DNA from: Erysipelotrichaceae bacterium
Lineage (GTDB): Bacteria > Bacillota_I > Bacilli_A > Erysipelotrichales > Erysipelotrichaceae
Reading direction: 5' to 3'
Length of the DNA stretch: 15,562 nucleotides
NCBI GenBank assembly: GCA_017418585.1
Contig: JAFONG010000188.1
Span: 1 to 15,562, forward strand
The notes beneath the pieces were generated by a model, which was given only the letters and a program-made list of their open reading frames with translations, was not told the DNA's origin and ran no database searches. This document shows, in pieces, positions 1 through 6,706 of this stretch (within the stretch, counting starts at the first letter, position 1; each line of letters begins with the position of its first letter). The translations under genes and the position numbers were made by a program.

Positions 1-924
1 CTCTGCAGCAAGACTTTCGTTGAGTTCGTTCAGAATGTTTTTGGAATTCTCGGTATCATCCTTGATGCCTTCGACCTGCGCCAGCATGATGTTCTTCAGA
101 TCGGCGTTCAGATTGTCTTCGATCTGTTTCAGTCTGTTGTCAATATCAAGATGATCGATATAGACGCCTCTTTGTCTGGTGAGAGCCGTTTCTCTTCTGG
201 TCTCATCCAGCATCAGAGGCAGGACACCCTTAACGTCCTTGATCAGTTTCGGAACGGCATTGGCACTCATCTTGATCTCTTCCAGCATCGCTTCGATCTT
301 TTCCAGATCGATCTGGGCGGAACCGTAGTCCGAAGCGTACATCGCCTCTTCGGAAGACGAGAAAAGCTTCTCGCATTCTTCCAGTTTTCCTACAAAACCA
401 TCATAGGAGATGGAAAGCAGCTGAGAATTCTTATTGATCGTGGTCTTTACGACACGGTATTTTTCTTTCAGTTCCGAAGAGTATTCCCTCTGTTCGTTCT
501 CTTTCCTGGAGAATTCTTCAAGGAATTCGTCGATCTTCTTGACTTCCTTTTCACAGTCGTCCATGTTTTCGGATGCGATCAGCAGCGATTCCAGGGCTTC
601 CTTTCGGCTCCTGACATCCAGTCCGTCTTCTACATCGTTCAGAAGATCCTGAACCTGAGAAATGTGCTTCTCTACATCCTCGTAGCGGGTATAGTATTCC
701 TGAACGGAAGCGGCCGTTTCCTCGTTACGCTTGGCCATGGTCTGGGCCTTGTTCAACTTAAACGCCAGAGGGACAGTCTTGATCGCATTAAAACGTACGT
801 AAAGATCATCCAGCTGTTTCTTCAGTTTCTTCTTCCGGGATCTTTTTACGGCAATGATTATGGCTATCAGCAGGATCAGCGCAGCGGCTGCACCGGCTAT
901 TATGTATATCGTTTTCTTGTCCAT
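1..924 (-). CDS. ezrA: Septation ring formation regulator EzrA (N-terminal 308 residues, cut by window edge)
   Basis: EzrA is a membrane-anchored spectrin-like protein that restrains FtsZ ring assembly and helps coordinate division and wall synthesis in Firmicutes. The reverse strand reads from ATG at 924-922 without a stop to base 1. The start is MDKKTIYIIAGAAAALILL, a single membrane segment at about residues 5-26, followed by a basic KRSRKKK stretch and then long charged coiled-coil-like helices. A stretch near residues 224-265 (VPKLIKDVKGVLP, then RGVYIDHLDIDNRL) lines up well with the B. subtilis EzrA region VPKLLADCKQTVP...KLEHIQLDKEL. B. subtilis EzrA has about 560 residues, so roughly the last 45% lies outside. 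An in-frame TGA just upstream fixes this ATG as the first possible one. No SD precedes it, and a promoter -10 ends 8 nt before the ATG, so the mRNA may be leaderless. It is divergent from rpsD. Confidence 0.9.
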   Translation of the reverse strand, partial: MDKKTIYIIAGAAAALILLIAIIIAVKRSRKKKLKKQLDDLYVRFNAIKTVPLAFKLNKAQTMAKRNEETAASVQEYYTRYEDVEKHISQVQDLLNDVEDGLDVRSRKEALESLLIASENMDDCEKEVKKIDEFLEEFSRKENEQREYSSELKEKYRVVKTTINKNSQLLSISYDGFVGKLEECEKLFSSSEEAMYASDYGSAQIDLEKIEAMLEEIKMSANAVPKLIKDVKGVLPLMLDETRRETALTRQRGVYIDHLDIDNRLKQIEDNLNADLKNIMLAQVEGIKDDTENSKNILNELNESLAAE

Positions 925-932
925 ACAGGTTC

Positions 933-961
933 ATTTTACTATTAAAACAGGCATTTTTCAA
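933..961 (-). promoter_or_regulatory. Promoter for ezrA, predicting a nearly leaderless mRNA
   Basis: On the minus strand, -35 TTGAAA (961-956), a 17-nt spacer and -10 TAAAAT (938-933). Eight bases separate the -10 from the ATG at 924, so the expected start of transcription falls about 0-3 nt before the start codon. The -35 directly abuts the -35 of the divergent rpsD promoter. Confidence 0.7.
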
Positions 962-990
962 TTGACTTATAGGGTTTGATTTGGGATAAT
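962..990 (+). promoter_or_regulatory. Strong sigma-A type promoter for rpsD
   Basis: TTGACT (962-967), an exact 17-nt spacer, then GATAAT (985-990). Each hexamer matches the sigma-A consensus at five of six positions. Predicted transcription start is near 997, giving a leader of about 148 nt before the rpsD ATG. Confidence 0.85.
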
Positions 991-1038
991 AATGGAGCAC
1001 ATAAATTTTATAGCAGCATGTAAAGTTATCGGCTACGC

Positions 1039-1104
1039 GTCCGTACCGGATGGAGATCAGTAGTTCAGCGCTATGAACGAAAATCGAATACGGACACACC
1101 CGGT
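1039..1104 (+). ncRNA. Probable S4 autoregulatory leader RNA (pseudoknot) upstream of rpsD
   Basis: The leader can form a pseudoknot. GTCCGTA (1039-1045) pairs with TACGGAC (1089-1095), and CCGG (1046-1049), inside that loop, pairs with CCGG (1100-1103) outside it. A nested hairpin, GTTCA (1063-1067) with TGAAC (1074-1078) and a six-base loop, sits within. In B. subtilis, S4 represses its own synthesis by binding a structured leader, and Firmicutes rpsD leaders are known to contain a pseudoknot. The pairing is seen directly in the sequence. The assignment to that RNA family is inferred from position and shape. Confidence 0.65.
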
Positions 1105-1144
1105 AATGATTTACACCTGTACTTACTTAAGGAGGAGAAAACTT

Positions 1145-1750
1145 ATGGCAAGAAACACAGGTCCTACTTGGAGAATCTCCAGACGTCTGAACTTCTCGGT
1201 TCTGGAAACCGGTGAAGAACTGACTAAGAGACCTTACATTCCGGGAATGCACGGTTCCCCTACCAGACGCGTTAAGCAGTCTAACTACGGTCTGCAGAAG
1301 GCAGAAAAACAGAAACTGAGACACATGTACGGTTTAAGCGAAAAGCAGTTCTACAACACTTTCGTTAAAGCCGTCAAGAAGAAAGGTGTCACCGGTACAA
1401 ACCTGTTTATCATGCTGGAATCAAGACTGGACAACCTGGTATACCGCATGGGTTTTGCCAGCACCAGAAAGCAGGCCAGACAGATCGTCTCTCACGGTCA
1501 TGTGCTGGTAAACGGCAAGAAGGTAGACATTCCTTCATGCCAGATCAAGCCGGGTTCAACGATCGAAATCAAAGAGAACTACAGAAACAATCCGTTTGTT
1601 GCTGAATCTCTGGAAGCTGCAGTATCCTTCAAAGATTTCGTAGAAGTAGACAAGGAAGCCAGAAAAGGCAAATATGTTAGACTTCCGGAAAGAAAGGAAC
1701 TGAACCAGGAAATCAACGAACTGCTTGTTATCGAGTACTACAACAGATAA
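1145..1750 (+). CDS. rpsD: 30S ribosomal protein S4
   Basis: S4 is a primary 16S rRNA-binding protein that starts assembly of the 30S body domain. The product has 201 residues, the usual length. It opens MARNTGPTWRISRRLNFSV and carries YGLQKAEKQKLRHMYGL, then the S4 RNA-binding domain at about residues 91-150 (SRLDNLVYRMGFASTRKQARQIVSHGHV). There are no CxxC pairs, so it is the zinc-free form. The frame stays open upstream to 1073, but the S4 N-terminus and the SD AAGGAGGAG (1129-1137) fix the start at 1145. It is a single-gene unit with its own promoter, a folded leader and a terminator. Regulation is probably by S4 itself binding the leader. Confidence 0.98.
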   Translation: MARNTGPTWRISRRLNFSVLETGEELTKRPYIPGMHGSPTRRVKQSNYGLQKAEKQKLRHMYGLSEKQFYNTFVKAVKKKGVTGTNLFIMLESRLDNLVYRMGFASTRKQARQIVSHGHVLVNGKKVDIPSCQIKPGSTIEIKENYRNNPFVAESLEAAVSFKDFVEVDKEARKGKYVRLPERKELNQEINELLVIEYYNR

Positions 1751-1758
1751 TCGTGAAT

Positions 1759-1790
1759 AAAAAGATGTCCTTACGGGCATCTTTTTATTT
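1759..1790 (+). terminator. Rho-independent terminator of rpsD
   Basis: Stem AAAAAGATGTCC (1759-1770) pairs with GGGCATCTTTTT (1775-1786) over loop TTAC, with one G-U pair. It is followed by ATTTTC. It starts 8 nt after the rpsD stop. The structure is nearly symmetric, so it could also catch read-through from gmk on the other strand. Confidence 0.9.
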
Positions 1791-1800
1791 TCTTATAAGA

Positions 1801-1827
1801 TAAAAAAAGATGAACTACTTGTTCATC
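1801..1827 (-). terminator. Rho-independent terminator of gmk, overlapping its stop codon
   Basis: On the minus strand GATGAAC (1827-1821), loop AAGTA, GTTCATC (1815-1809), then TTTTTTTA (1808-1801). The left arm and loop include the last gmk codons and most of the TAG stop (1817-1815), so terminator and coding end share bases. Confidence 0.85.
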
Positions 1828-2381
1828 TCGTTTAATATGATTTCTCTGACTTCCTGTACCGCGACTTCCAGTACATCGTTACAGACGACGTGTTCATAGA
1901 AGGCGGTATCCTTCATTTCCTTCTTAGCCTTGGATATCCTCTTCATGATTGTTTCTTCGTCTTCCGTTCCTCTTTCTCTCAGTCTTCTTTCCAGTTCTTC
2001 AATGGAAGGCGGCACGATATAGATGCTCAAGGCATCCGGACACTTCTTCATGATCTGCTTGGCGCCCTTGATCTCGATCTCCAGAATGACATTCTTGCCC
2101 TGTTCCCGCATCTCTTCGACATATTTCTTCGGCGTTCCGTAGTCGTTGTCGACGAATCTCGCGTGTTCCAGAAGTTCGCCGTTCCTGATCGCTTCCAGAA
2201 AACGTTTCTTGGTCACAAAGAAATAGTTTACTCCTTCGACTTCTCCTTCGCGCGGAGCTCTGGTCGTCATGGAAACGGAATAAGCCAGATTGAGATCTTC
2301 CATCGGCATAAGTTCCTTCAGGATGGTGCCTTTGCCGACCCCGCTCAATCCGCTGAATACGATTAATAAGCCCTTTTTCAT
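1815..2381 (-). CDS. gmk: Guanylate kinase
   Basis: Gmk phosphorylates GMP (and dGMP) to GDP with ATP, an essential cytoplasmic step in guanine nucleotide supply. The product has 188 residues, a little shorter than the roughly 205 of B. subtilis Gmk. The P-loop GLSGVGKGT is at residues 11-19. The GMP-binding segment follows: SVSMTTRAPREGEVEGVNYFFV (about 35-56, with TTRxPRxGE) and LLEHARFVDNDYGTP (about 70-84). The ATP-side lid RLRERGTEDEETIMKRISKA is near 132-152. The start MKKGLLIVFSG fits the family. No clear SD precedes the ATG; instead TAAAAT lies 6 nt upstream, suggesting a leaderless message. It is divergent from rlmA across 34 bp and convergent with rpsD. Confidence 0.97.
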   Translation of the reverse strand: MKKGLLIVFSGLSGVGKGTILKELMPMEDLNLAYSVSMTTRAPREGEVEGVNYFFVTKKRFLEAIRNGELLEHARFVDNDYGTPKKYVEEMREQGKNVILEIEIKGAKQIMKKCPDALSIYIVPPSIEELERRLRERGTEDEETIMKRISKAKKEMKDTAFYEHVVCNDVLEVAVQEVREIILNEMNK

Positions 2382-2387
2382 ATCTTT

Positions 2388-2393
2388 ATTTTA
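2388..2393 (-). promoter_or_regulatory. Candidate -10 box for gmk (leaderless configuration)
   Basis: TAAAAT on the minus strand, with 6 nt (AAAGAT) between it and the gmk ATG at 2381. Transcription would begin at or next to the start codon. The matching -35 region (about 2411-2416) is poor and overlaps the rlmA start codon. Confidence 0.5.
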
Positions 2394-2403
2394 CAACATA
2401 ATT

Positions 2404-2409
2404 TAAAAT
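2404..2409 (+). promoter_or_regulatory. Candidate -10 box for rlmA (leaderless configuration)
   Basis: TAAAAT with 6 nt (AGAAAT) before the rlmA ATG at 2416. The -35 position (about 2381-2386) is weak and overlaps the gmk ATG. An alternative is TTTTCA (2375-2380), 16 nt, CATAAT (2397-2402), which would leave a leader of about 7 nt. Confidence 0.45.
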
Positions 2410-2415
2410 AGAAAT

Positions 2416-3186
2416 ATGAATATCTTATGTCCGGTATGCAAAAAGAAGCTGGTCAGAACGGGAAACACTTATCAGTGCGAGAACAGACACTGTTTTGATC
2501 TGGCTAAAGAGGGTTATCTGAATCTGAATCTGCATAATTCTCAGAATACCGGAGATAATCAGGATATGATCAGAGCCAGAAGGAACTTCCTGAATCATGG
2601 CTATTATTCTTTCTTAAGAGATAAGATCGACGGCCTGCTCGATGAGAATGACTCGCTGATCGATCTGGCCTGCGGTGAAGGATATTACACTTCCTTTTTC
2701 AGGTGCAAAGACAAGATCGGGATCGACCTGAGCAAAACCGGATTGAAATACGCCTCAAAACACGACAAGTCTACGCTGTACCTGCTGAACTCCATCTTTC
2801 ACAATCCGCTGGAAGCGGAATGTGCCGACAAGGTGCTGACGATCTTTGCTCCCGTCGCCAAGGAAGAAATCGTTCGTCTGTTAAAGAAAGGCGGGATCTT
2901 CATTCTGGTTAGACCGGATAAGGATCACCTGATTGAACTGAAACAGCTGATCTATGAACATCCATATCTGAACGATACGGAAGAAATGACGATTGACGGA
3001 CTTCAGCTGACCAGCGAGATACCGATCAAGAGAAAAGAAAAAGTCGCAGTTCAGGATATCGCCGATCTGTTTATGATGACGCCCTATTACAATACGACTT
3101 CTCAGAAAGATAAAGACAAGCTTCAGACAGTGGATGAACTGGAAATCAGTTTTTCCTTCCTGATCGATGTCTATCGGAAAAACTGA
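2416..3186 (+). CDS. rlmA: 23S rRNA (guanine-N1) methyltransferase of the RlmA family
   Basis: RlmA enzymes use SAM to methylate N1 of a guanine in helix 35 of 23S rRNA: G745 in Gram-negatives (RlmAI) and G748 in Gram-positives (RlmAII, including the tylosin-resistance enzyme TlrB). The 256-residue product starts with the family zinc finger (C5, C8, C21, H25), then FDLAKEGYLNLNL and DMIRARRNFLNHGYY. The SAM-binding motif DLACGEGYY is at 83-91, and FAPVAKEEIVRLLKKGGIFILVRPDKDHLIELK is close to E. coli RlmA. A Gram-positive host suggests G748 specificity, but this is inference. There is no good SD, and a -10-like TAAAAT lies 6 nt before the ATG. Its TGA stop abuts the stop of the convergent SDR gene, with no terminator hairpin visible. 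Confidence 0.92.
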   Translation: MNILCPVCKKKLVRTGNTYQCENRHCFDLAKEGYLNLNLHNSQNTGDNQDMIRARRNFLNHGYYSFLRDKIDGLLDENDSLIDLACGEGYYTSFFRCKDKIGIDLSKTGLKYASKHDKSTLYLLNSIFHNPLEAECADKVLTIFAPVAKEEIVRLLKKGGIFILVRPDKDHLIELKQLIYEHPYLNDTEEMTIDGLQLTSEIPIKRKEKVAVQDIADLFMMTPYYNTTSQKDKDKLQTVDELEISFSFLIDVYRKN

Positions 3187-3969
3187 TCAGCTTTTATGCT
3201 TGGTTTTTGACTGAATGAATCCTACAGCTCTGGCTGCCAGTTCGATCGGCATCAGTCTGGCTGCACCGATCATGAACCTGTAGACCCTGCCGTCAATGGC
3301 ATAGGCTTTATTCTTTTCAAAAATCTCATATCCGGTTTTTGCCGCATCTTCGCAGGTTCTGGCGAAGATATTGTCATAGACAGCCGTCGTTTCGCCGTTC
3401 GCAACTTCCCAGAAAGCGGATTTTGTCGGAGCCGGACACAGTACGGAAACGCGGATGTTTTCTTTTCTCAGTTCTTCTCTCAACGCCATCGAAAAGCTCA
3501 TGACAAAAGCTTTTGTTGCATAATAGACGGCCATGTAAGGTCCCGGAATAAAGGAAGCGACCGATCCGGTATTGAGGATATGGCCGTATCCCTGTTTCTT
3601 CATGTCATTCAGACAGTGGTAGGTCAGGGCAACAAGAGCCTTGTTGTTGAGCTCGATCATGCCCAGATCCTTATCCAGATCGGATTCATCAAACCTGCCG
3701 TAATCGCCATATCCGGCATTGTTTACCAGTACACTTACCGTGTAACCTTTCTCCTTACAGAAATCATAGACGGCTTTCGGATCTTTTGCCAGATCGCAGG
3801 CAAAATAATCCACCTGGATCCGGTATTCGTTTCTAAGTTCTTCACAGAGTTCCTGCAGCAGGGTTTCTCTTCTTGCTGTCAGCACCAGATCATAATCATG
3901 TGCGGCAAACTGCCTAGCGAGTTCCTTTCCGATCCCGCTGGATGCTCCGGTAATAAGTACGACTTTCAT
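3187..3969 (-). CDS. Short-chain dehydrogenase/reductase (SDR), NAD(P)-dependent
   Basis: This is a classical SDR of 260 residues with a Rossmann fold; the substrate is unknown. The cofactor motif TGASSGIG is at residues 7-14, NNAG at 83-86, the active-site serine in NTGSVAS at S136, and the catalytic YxxxK as Y149/K153. The segment VLCPAPTKSAFWEVA corresponds to the PG-type substrate-side loop. TARR after the second beta strand hints at NADP(H) preference. The start MKVVLITGASS fits, and a GGAGG SD (3982-3978) lies inside the end of whiA, 8 nt from the ATG. Only 3 nt separate it from the whiA stop, so it is probably the last gene of the rapZ-yvcK-whiA operon, where B. subtilis has crh. Its link to that operon's job is not known. 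Confidence 0.9.
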   Translation of the reverse strand: MKVVLITGASSGIGKELARQFAAHDYDLVLTARRETLLQELCEELRNEYRIQVDYFACDLAKDPKAVYDFCKEKGYTVSVLVNNAGYGDYGRFDESDLDKDLGMIELNNKALVALTYHCLNDMKKQGYGHILNTGSVASFIPGPYMAVYYATKAFVMSFSMALREELRKENIRVSVLCPAPTKSAFWEVANGETTAVYDNIFARTCEDAAKTGYEIFEKNKAYAIDGRVYRFMIGAARLMPIELAARAVGFIQSKTKHKS

Positions 3970-3972
3970 TCA

Positions 3973-4908
3973 TCAATCCTCCAGACTTTCTGCAATGCTT
4001 TCCAGTTTATTCAAACGATGCTTCATACCTGATTTCGATATGGCTTCGCCATAGGCTTTCTGATAAGCTTCACACAGTTCCAGCAGAGAACTTTCCTGAT
4101 ACTTCAGACGGATATCGACGACATTTCTGAGTTTCTCAGGAAGTGCGTCGTATTTTTCATAATCCTTGATTTTCTGGATGTAGGAGATCTGTTTCTGAGC
4201 CGCTCTGATCGTTTTGTATTCGTTGGCGATCTCGCAGTTGTCAATACGGCTGATGGAATTTTTCAGATCTCTGCCTATCCTTTCGTCCTCGAAACGCATC
4301 ATCGCATCATGGGCTCCGATCAGGGCCAGGAAATTGGAAACATAGTCCGCCTTTTTCAGATAAACGACATAACGGCTGCGTCTTTTGACGATCTTGGCCT
4401 GGATCTCATAACGGGAGATCAGTTTGACCATGAAATTGGCGTTCTCGATGTCCGATAGAGAGATCTCCAGATGATAGTTGGCGTTCTGCGGATCGTTGCA
4501 GGAACCGTAAGCTAGAAACGCTCCTGCCAGATAGGCTCCGGCACAGCAGTTTCGCATGACGATCTCGTAGCTTGGATGACTCTGCAGTCCTCTCTGGCTG
4601 TATAGACCGAGATCTTCCAGTATCGGTCTGCAGTCATCGTTTATTCCTATCGTATAGATGTTGTTTTTCTTGAGATTGGTCTTCCTGACGGCGGTCAGTT
4701 CCGTCTTTACGTCATAGAGTTCCTTCAGTAAAAAAACAATCCTTCTGGCAGTCGTCGGATTCTCGCTTCTGATGACCAGTCCAAGCTTTCCCTTCGAGAT
4801 CGTCAAAGAGCTGGCCAGCTGGATCAGGGCACTCAGCTGTGCTTTCTGACAGTGCTTTTCCAGATCCCTGGATGCGATCTCCTGTCTGATCTCGGTTGTG
4901 AACGACAT
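3973..4908 (-). CDS. whiA: Sporulation/division regulator homologue WhiA
   Basis: WhiA is a DNA-binding protein with a degenerate LAGLIDADG homing-endonuclease fold and a C-terminal helix-turn-helix. In actinomycetes it controls sporulation septation. In Firmicutes it is widely conserved and affects division and chromosome segregation. The 311-residue product (B. subtilis about 316) opens MSFTTEIRQEIASR. It carries the hallmark GAYLAGAFLAYGSCNDPQN and YHLEISL of the LAGLIDADG-like domain (about residues 123-150), and a C-terminal helix-turn-helix ending SKSGMKHRLNKLESIAESL (about 291-309). Its ATG overlaps the yvcK stop by one base (TAATG), and the SD GGAGAG lies in the yvcK end, so translation is probably coupled. 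Widespread occurrence in non-sporulating lineages means its presence does not show sporulation. Confidence 0.96.
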   Translation of the reverse strand: MSFTTEIRQEIASRDLEKHCQKAQLSALIQLASSLTISKGKLGLVIRSENPTTARRIVFLLKELYDVKTELTAVRKTNLKKNNIYTIGINDDCRPILEDLGLYSQRGLQSHPSYEIVMRNCCAGAYLAGAFLAYGSCNDPQNANYHLEISLSDIENANFMVKLISRYEIQAKIVKRRSRYVVYLKKADYVSNFLALIGAHDAMMRFEDERIGRDLKNSISRIDNCEIANEYKTIRAAQKQISYIQKIKDYEKYDALPEKLRNVVDIRLKYQESSLLELCEAYQKAYGEAISKSGMKHRLNKLESIAESLED

Positions 4909-5834
4909 TACAGAATACTCTCCAGAACTGTTCTGATCTTGTTTGAATCGTGTCTGACCAGATCATTGTCGAACTTCAGCAGACTGAATTTTCTGACTTC
5001 CAGACCTGTATCGCCGTTGTCTTTCACTTCGATGGAATTCTGCTGGGCATAGCGGTAAAGGATATTGTCCGGAATCCTGTCGTTGTGCATGATGACCATG
5101 TCGACATCGGTGTCGTGTTTTGCGAAGGCATCCAGATGTTTTTTCAGATCGTAGTTGTATGTCTCGCTTGACTGGGTCATGCAGTTGGCAAAGTACACCT
5201 TTCTTGCTTTACTTTCATGCAGGGCCTTGTTGATCCCCGGAATGATCGTGTTTGGAAGAATGGATGTATACAGAGAACCGATTCCGTAAAGGATCAGATC
5301 GGCATTGCGAATGGCATCGATCGCTTCCTGGTTCGCATCTACCGCTACATCGTAGAATACCTTCTCGATATTGTGAATCAGGCTCGGGATATTCGCCTCC
5401 CCTTTGACGATCGTATCGTCATCCATCATCGCAAACAGAGTGACGGACTGCAGGGTCGAAGGAATGATCTTTCCTTTTACCTTTAACAGATCCGATGCGA
5501 TCCGTATCGATTCATTGAAAGAACCGGTCATGTTGGTTAAGGCCGTCAGGATCAGGTTGCCTAAGGAATGTCCGGCAATATCCATGTTGTCTTCTCCTTC
5601 AAAGCGGTAGTTCATCAGTTCATGAAGCAGAGGTTCGCTGTCTGAAAGAGCCACAAGCACGTTGCGGATGTCTCCCATTGCCGGGATCGTATATCTTTTT
5701 CTCAATCGTCCGGTAGACCCGCCGTCGTCCGCTACGGTAACGATCGCTGAAATACTGATATCATCAATATCCCTGATTCCCTGCAGGATCGTTGAAAGTC
5801 CATGTCCGCCTCCGATTGCTACGACGTTCTTCAT
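4908..5834 (-). CDS. yvcK: Gluconeogenesis/morphogenesis factor YvcK (CofD-like family)
   Basis: YvcK binds UDP-N-acetylglucosamine (known for the B. subtilis protein). It is needed for normal shape and wall synthesis on gluconeogenic carbon sources. The product has 308 residues from the start used here. The N-terminus has GGGHGL at 8-13, VTVADDGGSTGRLR at about 32-45 and PAMGDIRNVLVAL at 51-63, all hallmarks of the family fold. GHSLGNLILTAL and ADLILYGIGSLYTSILPN follow. The frame stays open upstream to an ATG at 5861, but that adds residues absent from the family. The ATG at 5834 overlaps the rapZ stop (ATGA) and has a GGGAG SD 5 nt upstream. This tight coupling to rapZ and whiA is a common Firmicutes arrangement. 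Confidence 0.95.
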   Translation of the reverse strand: MKNVVAIGGGHGLSTILQGIRDIDDISISAIVTVADDGGSTGRLRKRYTIPAMGDIRNVLVALSDSEPLLHELMNYRFEGEDNMDIAGHSLGNLILTALTNMTGSFNESIRIASDLLKVKGKIIPSTLQSVTLFAMMDDDTIVKGEANIPSLIHNIEKVFYDVAVDANQEAIDAIRNADLILYGIGSLYTSILPNTIIPGINKALHESKARKVYFANCMTQSSETYNYDLKKHLDAFAKHDTDVDMVIMHNDRIPDNILYRYAQQNSIEVKDNGDTGLEVRKFSLLKFDNDLVRHDSNKIRTVLESIL

Positions 5835-6673
5835 TTCAGCTCCCGATGTGTCAGATAGCACATGTATTTGTCTTTATAGTGGTCAAACAGATAGTTGGCC
5901 AAAGTAACGCTGCGGTGCTGGCCGCCCGTACAGCCGATACAGATCGTCAGATGTCTCTTTTCTTCGTTATCGTATGCCTTGAACATGAAATCCAGATAAT
6001 CCAGGGTCTTCTTGATGTATCTCTGGGTCAGTCTAGAATTCAGTACATAGTCCTGAACGGGCTTGTCGTTGCCTGTCTTGTGTTTCAGTTTCTCCACGTA
6101 GAAAGGATTGTCCAGCATACGGACATCCAGAACGACATCCGCATCATCCGGAACGCCGTTCTTGTATCCGAACGATTCAAACGTAATTGCCAGATTGTTG
6201 AAATCGGAATAGTTCAGGATCTTGTCTAATAGAGCCTTGTGCTGTTTTGCGTTTAAATTGGTCGTATCGATAATGTGGATGTTTCTTTTCTTGAACTTGC
6301 TGATGATGCCTTTTTCGATCTCGACGGCTTCTTCTACGGTAGATGCGGTATTGGATATAACCAAAGGATGTACTCTTCTTGAGAATTTGTAACGGTTGAT
6401 GATCGCATCCTTGCTGGCATCCAGAAGGATCAGTTTGGCATCGAAGTCCGTATTGCCTAAAAGATTGGAAAACTTTTCCAGATCGGTCAGACCGATCGTC
6501 AGAGCCACCCTGTTGTATTTCAAAGAATTGTCGTTCTTGATCAGTTCAATCAGATCCGGAAGAAGTTCTACCGGATACTGGTCGATACAGGTAAAGCCCA
6601 TGTCTTCCAGAATGTTGGATGCTGTTGTCTTGCCGGCACCGGAAATGCCGCTGATTAGTATCAGTGTCTTCAT
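5831..6673 (-). CDS. rapZ: RNase adapter / nucleotide-binding protein RapZ (YvcJ)
   Basis: In E. coli RapZ delivers the sRNA GlmZ to RNase E and so tunes glucosamine-6-phosphate synthesis. The B. subtilis homologue YvcJ is a nucleotide-hydrolysing protein linked to competence, and the RNase role is not established in Firmicutes. The 280-residue product has a P-loop GISGAGKTT at residues 9-17, the RYKFSRRVHPL segment (94-104), VLDVRMLDNPF (181-191) and the C-terminal signature GCTGGQHRSV (247-256). The frame opens at an ATG at 6691, but the family begins two residues before the first beta strand, matching MKTLILISG at 6673. No SD lies upstream; TATAAT ends 6 nt before this ATG, suggesting an internal, leaderless promoter. 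Its stop overlaps the yvcK start. Confidence 0.95.
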   Translation of the reverse strand: MKTLILISGISGAGKTTASNILEDMGFTCIDQYPVELLPDLIELIKNDNSLKYNRVALTIGLTDLEKFSNLLGNTDFDAKLILLDASKDAIINRYKFSRRVHPLVISNTASTVEEAVEIEKGIISKFKKRNIHIIDTTNLNAKQHKALLDKILNYSDFNNLAITFESFGYKNGVPDDADVVLDVRMLDNPFYVEKLKHKTGNDKPVQDYVLNSRLTQRYIKKTLDYLDFMFKAYDNEEKRHLTICIGCTGGQHRSVTLANYLFDHYKDKYMCYLTHRELK

Positions 6674-6679
6674 GATTTC

Positions 6680-6685
6680 ATTATA
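6680..6685 (-). promoter_or_regulatory. -10 box for rapZ (leaderless configuration)
   Basis: Perfect consensus TATAAT on the minus strand, with 6 nt (GAAATC) before the ATG at 6673. Just upstream is TGG, giving an extended -10 (TGGTATATA) if the register shifts by two. The -35 is weak. It lies in the 33-bp gap after the upstream membrane-protein gene and would give the rapZ-yvcK-whiA-SDR genes their own start. Confidence 0.55.
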
Positions 6686-6706
6686 TACCACTTTTTATGG
6701 TGTATC

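Noticed and set aside
151..945. A 264-codon open frame on the plus strand opposite ezrA.
   Set aside because: It is antisense to ezrA, whose reverse-strand protein has a membrane anchor and recognisable EzrA segments. The plus-strand product has no recognisable family and no SD.
806..1099. A 97-codon minus-strand frame across the ezrA start and rpsD leader.
   Set aside because: Its end overlaps ezrA in another frame, and it covers the structured rpsD leader and both promoters.
1073..1144. N-terminal extension of rpsD to 1073.
   Set aside because: The S4 N-terminus (MARNTG) and a strong SD fix the start at 1145. The extension lies in the structured leader.
5835..5861. Upstream ATG of yvcK at 5861.
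   Set aside because: It would add nine residues not found in the family and deepen the rapZ overlap. The ATG at 5834 has a proper SD and a classic ATGA coupling.
6674..6691. Upstream ATG of rapZ at 6691.
   Set aside because: It adds six residues before the family start, and it lies upstream of the consensus TATAAT that probably drives the gene.
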